In this document: positions 59,627 to 64,000 of the stretch, piece by piece
How positions within the stretch are numbered: position 1 is the first letter of the stretch
Layout: every line of letters begins with the position of its first letter
Assembly: GCF_003347635.1 (NCBI RefSeq)
Contig: NZ_QDFY01000010.1
Span: 88,751-152,750, forward strand
Reading direction: 5' to 3'
Length of the DNA stretch: 64,000 nt
DNA from: Sphingosinicella terrae
GTDB taxonomy: Bacteria; Pseudomonadota; Alphaproteobacteria; Sphingomonadales; Sphingomonadaceae
Notes under the pieces: model-generated
Databases searched by the model: none
Told to the model about the DNA's origin: nothing
What the model saw: only the letters and a program-made list of their open reading frames with translations
Position numbers and translations under genes: made by a program

Positions 59627-61135
59627 TTACAGCGCGATGATGACCGTCTTGAGCTCGGTATAGGCCTCGACGCCCTGCCGTGCCTGCTCGCGGCCGAGGC
59701 CGGACTGCTTGAAGCCGCCGAAGGGCAGAGCCGGGTCGATCATCATGTGGCAATTGCCCCAGACCGTGCCCGCCTTGAGCTTCGCGCACATCTTGTGCAT
59801 CGCCGACAGGTCGCGGGTCCAGACGCTGGCGGCGAGGCCGTAGGGCGTGTCGTTCGCCTGGCGCGCCACCTCGTCGAGATCGTCGAAGCGCTGGGCGACG
59901 ACGACCGGGCCGAAAATCTCCTCGCGGACGACGCTCATGTCCGGATTCACGTCGACCATGATCGTCGGATTGACGAAATAACCCTGGTCGTAGGGGACGT
60001 CGCCGCCGGTGACGATCGAGGCGCCCGCTTTCTTGCCCTGGTCGATATAGTCGAGGACGCGGCGATGCTGCTCGTCCGAGACGAGCGGACCCATGCGGGT
60101 GGCGGGGCTCAGCGACGGCCCGACCGTCCAGCCCTTCGCCGCCTCGGCGACGCCCTCGATCAATTTGTCGAAGATGTCGCGATGGGCGTAGAGGCGCGAC
60201 CCCGCGACGCAGACCTGGCCGGCATTGAAGAAGATCGACGCGGCGGCGCCGCCGGCGGTGGCCTGGACGTCGACGTCGGGCAGGACGACGACAGGAGACT
60301 TGCCGCCGAGCTCGAGCGTCACCCGCTTCAGCGTGTCGGTGGCATTCTTGTTGATCAGCTTGCCGATCTCGGTCGAGCCGGTGAAGGCGATCTTGTCGAC
60401 GTCGGGATGGCGGACGAGCCGGTCGCCGGCGGTATGGCCGTTGCCGGTGATGATGTTGACGACGCCGGCCGGGAAGCCCGCCTCGTTGATCAGGTCGGCG
60501 AGCCTGAGCGCCGTCACCGACGTCTGCTCGGCCGGCTTGAGCACGACCGTGCATCCGGCCGCCAGCGCCGGGGAGATTTTCAGCACCGCCATCAGCAGCG
60601 GGAAGTTCCACGGCACGATCTGGGCGGCGACGCCGGCCGGCTCGCGCCGGACATAGGCATGGAAGGCGCCGTTGGGCGCCGCCATCGGCGGCATCGTCTC
60701 GCCGCCGATCTTGGTCGTCCATCCGGCCATGTAGCGCAGCATGCCGATCGAGCCCGGGATGTCGGCCGCCGCCGCGATCGAGCGTGGCTTGCCATTGTCG
60801 ATCGCCTCCAGCTCGGCGAACTCGTCGGCATGGGCCTCGAGCAGGTCGGCCAGCTTGTGGATCATCCGTTCCCGGACGATCGGCGGCAGCCCCGTCCAGC
60901 GGCCGTCATCGAAGGCCAGGCGCGCCGCCGCCACCGCGCGGTCGACATCGGCGTCGGACGCATCGACGAAGCGCCCGACCTCCTGGCCGGTCGACGGATC
61001 GATGACGGGCAAGGTGACGCCGTGGGTCGATTCGACCCATTCGCCGCCGATGAACAGCCTCGGCTCGCGCGCGAGCGCCTTGCGCGCCGCGTCGGAATAA
61101 TCCTGCTGCGCGTTGATTCGGGCCATCTCGTTCAT
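59627..61135 (-). CDS. Aldehyde dehydrogenase family protein, second copy in the island
   Basis: A 502-residue NAD(P)-dependent aldehyde dehydrogenase. Features are FTGSTEIGKLINKNATDTLK (about 244-263), the Glu in VTLELGGKSPVVVL (about 266-279) and the Cys in FNAGQVCVAGSRLYAH (about 296-311). Its first 20 residues precede the usual RLFIGGEWVES start. I chose ATG 61135 because GGGAGAG lies six bases upstream. It is distinct from the SSADH-like copy at 52158. Vanillin or a related aromatic aldehyde is a plausible substrate, from context only. It is divergent from the acyl-CoA ligase gene. Confidence 0.87.
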   Translation of the reverse strand: MNEMARINAQQDYSDAARKALAREPRLFIGGEWVESTHGVTLPVIDPSTGQEVGRFVDASDADVDRAVAAARLAFDDGRWTGLPPIVRERMIHKLADLLEAHADEFAELEAIDNGKPRSIAAAADIPGSIGMLRYMAGWTTKIGGETMPPMAAPNGAFHAYVRREPAGVAAQIVPWNFPLLMAVLKISPALAAGCTVVLKPAEQTSVTALRLADLINEAGFPAGVVNIITGNGHTAGDRLVRHPDVDKIAFTGSTEIGKLINKNATDTLKRVTLELGGKSPVVVLPDVDVQATAGGAAASIFFNAGQVCVAGSRLYAHRDIFDKLIEGVAEAAKGWTVGPSLSPATRMGPLVSDEQHRRVLDYIDQGKKAGASIVTGGDVPYDQGYFVNPTIMVDVNPDMSVVREEIFGPVVVAQRFDDLDEVARQANDTPYGLAASVWTRDLSAMHKMCAKLKAGTVWGNCHMMIDPALPFGGFKQSGLGREQARQGVEAYTELKTVIIAL

Positions 61136-61196
61136 TTGCATCTCTCCCGGGGTCGTAGGATCTTGCCGTTTTCCGTGTAGCACGGGCTATGCCCGA

Positions 61197-61215
61197 TACG
61201 AAGTGTTGCGTACAA
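61197..61215. promoter_or_regulatory. Island operator copy 4 (one weak arm)
   Basis: TACGAAGTGTTGCGTACAA, whose reverse strand reads TTGTACGCAACACTTCGTA. The GCGTACAA arm equals that of copy 1; the other arm is degenerate. It ends in a TACAAA -10-like box facing the acyl-CoA ligase gene, 45 bases upstream of its ATG. Confidence 0.55.
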
Positions 61216-61259
61216 ATTTCGGGGGGCGAATCGACAGCAGGATAGGCTCGGGAGAGAGG

Positions 61260-62789
61260 ATGATCGAGGCACGAATCGATCCGGTCGCGACTCATGCGCG
61301 CACCCATCCGGGCGCGGCCGCCTGCGCAGACCTGGAGACGGGCCGATCCTGGACCTATCGCGGCCTCGATTGTGACGTCGACCGGGTGGCGGCGTGGTTG
61401 GCGGGAAGGCTCGGGCCGGGGCGCGGAGAGCGCGTCGCCACCATTGCCCGCAACAGCGCCGAGCAGCTGATCCTGCAGCTCGCCTGCATCCGCGCCGGCG
61501 CCGTCTTCGTGCCCTTGAACTGGCGCTTGTCGGCAGCCGAGCTGTCAGTCCTCGCCGAAGATTCCGGGCCCGCCTTGCTGTTCCACGATCCGCAATATGC
61601 AAGCCTTGCCGGCGGCGCGGCGCAGGGCGCGCACCTGCATCCGATCGAGGCGCTTCTCCCGCTCGCCGCCGATGCGCCCGCGGCGCCGCCCGCCGACGCC
61701 CGCCGCGCCTGGGAGGAGCCGGTCACCTTGCTCTATACGTCGGGGACGAGCGGCCGGCCCAAGGGCGTGATCGTCACCGCGGCCAACGCCTTTTTCGGCT
61801 GCACCAACTTCGTGCTCGGCAACGACGTCGGCCGGAGCAGCGTCTTCCTGTGCGACATGCCGATGTTCCACGTCGCCGGCCTGCTCGCCGCGACGATGAC
61901 GCCGCTTCTCGCCGGCGGCAGCGTGCTGATCTCCAGGGGATTCGACGCCCCGGTCACGCTCGGCCGGATCGCCGACCCGGCCTTGCGGATCAGCCATTAT
62001 TTCTGCGTGCCCCAGATGGCGCAGCGCCTCTGGCAGGAGCCCGGCTTCGAGCCGGCGATGCTCGCCGGCCTGGCCTATCTCACCACCGGCGGCGCGCCCA
62101 ATCCGGCGGCCCAGGTCGAACGCTTCATCCGTGCCGGCATCCCGATGTCGAACGGCTTCGGCATGTCGGAGACCGGCTCCAATTTCGGCATGCCGGTGGC
62201 GGACGAACGGCTCGCCATCGAGAAGGCCGGCTCGTGCGGCCTGCCCTATGTCTCGGTCGAGACGAGGATCGTCGACGAGGACGGCAAGCCGCTGCCCCCC
62301 GGCGAGACCGGGGAATTGTGGATCGGCGGCCCGAGCGTCACGCCCGGCTATTGGAAGCGGCCCGAGGAGAATGCGCGGGCCTTCGTCGACGGCTGGTTCC
62401 GCACCGGGGACGCCGCCTATGTGGATGCCGACGGCTATCTGTGGCTGGTCGACCGCCAGAAGGACATGTTCATCTCGGGCGGGGAGAATGTCTATCCGGC
62501 CGAAGTCGAGGCCGCCCTCGCGGAGCTGGAAGCGGTCGCCGAGGCGGCGGTCGTTGGCGTGCCCGACGATCGCTGGGGCGAGGTCGGCCGCGCTTATGTC
62601 ATCCCCCGGCCGGGCCGCGACCTCGATCCGGTCGAGGTGCGAGCGCACTGCCTCGCCCGGCTCGCCAAATACAAGGTGCCGGCGACGATCGTGGTCACCG
62701 AGGCGATCCCGCGGACCGCCTCCGGCAAGGTCCAGAAGCATATCCTGCGCCGGCGCGCGCTCCAAGAGATGGAGATCATGGATGCGTAG
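61260..62789 (+). CDS. Acyl-CoA synthetase, probable aromatic (hydroxycinnamate-type) acid ligase
   Basis: A 509-residue ANL-family ligase with LLYTSGTSGRPKGVIV (about residues 158-173), FGMSETGSNFGMP (about 300-312), WFRTGDAAYVDADGYLW (about 378-394), DRQKDMFISGGENVYPAEVE and the catalytic Lys in RTASGKVQKHIL. It activates a carboxylic acid to its CoA thioester. In the island a lignin-derived phenylpropenoate is likely. ATG 61260 follows GGGAGAGAGG. It overlaps the MDR gene by 8 bases. Confidence 0.87.
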   Translation: MIEARIDPVATHARTHPGAAACADLETGRSWTYRGLDCDVDRVAAWLAGRLGPGRGERVATIARNSAEQLILQLACIRAGAVFVPLNWRLSAAELSVLAEDSGPALLFHDPQYASLAGGAAQGAHLHPIEALLPLAADAPAAPPADARRAWEEPVTLLYTSGTSGRPKGVIVTAANAFFGCTNFVLGNDVGRSSVFLCDMPMFHVAGLLAATMTPLLAGGSVLISRGFDAPVTLGRIADPALRISHYFCVPQMAQRLWQEPGFEPAMLAGLAYLTTGGAPNPAAQVERFIRAGIPMSNGFGMSETGSNFGMPVADERLAIEKAGSCGLPYVSVETRIVDEDGKPLPPGETGELWIGGPSVTPGYWKRPEENARAFVDGWFRTGDAAYVDADGYLWLVDRQKDMFISGGENVYPAEVEAALAELEAVAEAAVVGVPDDRWGEVGRAYVIPRPGRDLDPVEVRAHCLARLAKYKVPATIVVTEAIPRTASGKVQKHILRRRALQEMEIMDA

Positions 62790-63798
62790 CCATATCCTGC
62801 GCGCAGGCAGCAGCTCGCTGGACGACCTCGCGATGATCGAGACCGACGAGCCACGGCCGGGACCGGGGGAGGTCCTCGTCCGCGTCCGCGCCTGCTCGCT
62901 GAACTATCGCGACCAGGCGATCGTCACCGGCCATTATTTCGGCGGCAAGGTGCCGCACGACCAGGTGCCGCTGTCGGACGGCGCGGGCGAGGTGGTCGAG
63001 ACCGGCGACGGGGCGACCCGCTTCAAGGCCGGCGATCGGGTCATGTCCTCCTTCTTCCTCAATTGGCAGGAGGGCCCGCCGCGTCCCGATGCCGGCCCCG
63101 CCCTCGGTGCGCCGGGCGCGCCCGGCATGCTCGCCGAATATGTCGTCCTTCCGGAGCGGGCGCTGGTGCCGATGGCGGCCAATCTGAGCTTCGAGGAGGC
63201 CGCCACCCTGCCCTGCGCCGGCGTCACCGCCTGGAACGGGCTGACCCTCGGCGCCGCGCCATTGCGTCCGGGGCAGGACGTGCTGCTGCTCGGGACCGGC
63301 GGCGTGTCGATCCTGGCGCTGCAGATCGCGGCGGCCGGCGGCGCCAACATCCTCATCACCTCCTCGTCGGACGACAAGCTCGCCCGCGCCCAGGCGCTAG
63401 GCGCCCACTCGCTGATCAACTATCGCGAGGTCGAACAATGGGGCCAGGAGGCGGCCGCGCGCACCGGCCGCGGCGGCGTCGACAAGGTGATCGAGGTCGG
63501 TGGCTTCGGGACGCTGCCGCTGTCGATGCAGGCGGTCGGCTGGGGCGGCGAGATCGCGATGATCGGCGTCCTCACCCGCGGCGGCGACAACGCGCCGCAT
63601 CCGCTGATGATCAAGGGCGCCAGCCTGCGCGGGATCATGGTGGGAAGCCGCGCCATGGCGATCGACCTCAACCGCGCCATCGAGGCCGCGGACATCCACC
63701 CCGTGATCGACAAGGTCTTCCCGTTCGAGGAAGCAGCCGAGGCCTATCGCTACCAGGCCTCTCCGGAGCTGTTCGGCAAGGTCGTGATCGCGGTGTAA
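62782..63798 (+). CDS. MDR-superfamily zinc-independent quinone oxidoreductase-like protein
   Basis: A 338-residue medium-chain reductase. The N-terminal catalytic domain has SLNYRDQAIVTGHY (about 39-52) and LSDGAGEVVETGDGATRFKAGDRVM (about 64-88). The nucleotide-binding motif GTGGVSILALQIAAAGG is at about 172-188. The structural zinc Cys cluster is absent, as in quinone oxidoreductases and enoyl-reductase-like members. It is translated from an ATG inside the end of the ligase gene. The substrate is unknown; reduction of an enone or enoyl-CoA intermediate is possible. Confidence 0.82.
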   Translation: MRSHILRAGSSSLDDLAMIETDEPRPGPGEVLVRVRACSLNYRDQAIVTGHYFGGKVPHDQVPLSDGAGEVVETGDGATRFKAGDRVMSSFFLNWQEGPPRPDAGPALGAPGAPGMLAEYVVLPERALVPMAANLSFEEAATLPCAGVTAWNGLTLGAAPLRPGQDVLLLGTGGVSILALQIAAAGGANILITSSSDDKLARAQALGAHSLINYREVEQWGQEAAARTGRGGVDKVIEVGGFGTLPLSMQAVGWGGEIAMIGVLTRGGDNAPHPLMIKGASLRGIMVGSRAMAIDLNRAIEAADIHPVIDKVFPFEEAAEAYRYQASPELFGKVVIAV

Positions 63799-63915
63799 GG
63801 GGGTAGGGCCGCGGCTCGGCTGGGGAGTAAGAAGTTGGAGTGTGTGCTTAGCGATCGAGCGGCAGCGTCATGCTTTTGGATGGTGCTCTACGGCAGCTTT
63901 GCGCCGATAGCGTTG

Positions 63916-63946
63916 AAAAAGCGTCCGCTACTGACAGAAGCGGACG
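63916..63946 (-). terminator. Intrinsic terminator for a minus-strand gene beyond the window
   Basis: On the minus strand CGTCCGCT TCTGTCAGT AGCGGACG (63946-63922) forms a perfect 8-bp stem followed by CTTTTT. It would end transcription of a gene entering from the right edge. The rest of 63799-64000 shows no convincing gene. Confidence 0.5.
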
Positions 63947-64000
63947 TCGCGCAGACTGAGCATGAGCGCGGCTGGGCGGTTTTACCCCGCCGTCGCCGGC

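Noticed and set aside
1..64000. CRISPR arrays, tRNA or rRNA genes, prophage or antibiotic-resistance islands
   Set aside because: No regularly spaced direct repeats, tRNA-like arms, rRNA segments, integrases or phage genes were seen.

Overview
The window is high-GC DNA from an alphaproteobacterium, most probably a sphingomonad (order Sphingomonadales). The evidence is an ATP12-type F1 assembly factor, a GapR (DUF2312) protein, DUF1244 and DUF2585 proteins, the 41-residue form of ribosomal protein L36, and catabolic genes that resemble the lignin-dimer enzymes of Sphingobium and Novosphingobium. All assignments come from reading the translated sequence; no database search was run.

Layout. 1-12.9 kb: the start of glpX; an HxlR-type regulator divergent from a run of small VOC, DoxX and DUF1428 genes; gmk; and a minus-strand operon rluC-paiB-HAD-small membrane protein-ATP12, in which paiB carries an apparent one-base frameshift. 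12.9-23.1 kb: lipoproteins, a MITE-like element with inverted ends, rarD, an acyl-CoA ligase, the overlapping operon lgt-midA-GNAT-pgeF, a trans-sulfuration-type PLP enzyme and an S1/P1 nuclease. 23.2-33.3 kb: the envelope operon ybgC-tolQRAB-pal and the Holliday-junction genes ruvC, ruvA and ruvB, with a dipeptidase gene in opposite orientation between ruvA and ruvB. 33.4-46.6 kb: housekeeping genes (pyk, an M16 protease, purEK, gpmA, rpmJ, nnrD), a degenerate GGDEF protein, an Lrp/AsnC regulator with a repeated palindrome upstream, and a gene-free 390-base stretch that looks like a structured RNA locus.

46.6-63.8 kb is the most interesting part. It is an accessory island that appears devoted to breakdown of lignin-derived dimers. 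A MarR regulator is divergent from a lignostilbene dioxygenase gene coupled to a DUF3237 gene. A minus-strand operon encodes an NTF2/SnoaL-like protein, an aldehyde dehydrogenase, a 5-carboxyvanillate decarboxylase (LigW) and an MFS transporter. Two tandem SDRs resemble the C-alpha dehydrogenases (LigD/L/N/O). A GST resembles the beta-etherase LigF and lies downstream of a CmcJ/NvfI-family oxidoreductase. Finally there is a set consistent with CoA-dependent hydroxycinnamate side-chain cleavage: an acyl-CoA ligase, a CouO-like hydrolase, a broken SDR, a second aldehyde dehydrogenase and an MDR reductase.

Four promoter regions inside this island each carry the same 19-bp dyad (TTGTA-N9-TACAA type), which overlaps a TACAAT/TACAAA -10-like sequence. 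No other copy was noticed in the window. I infer a single regulon, probably controlled by the linked MarR protein. Working together, the enzymes could turn beta-5, beta-1 or beta-O-4 dimers into stilbenes or ketones, cleave them to aromatic aldehydes, oxidise these to acids and decarboxylate 5-carboxyvanillate to vanillate. Short hairpin repeats of two families are scattered between genes.
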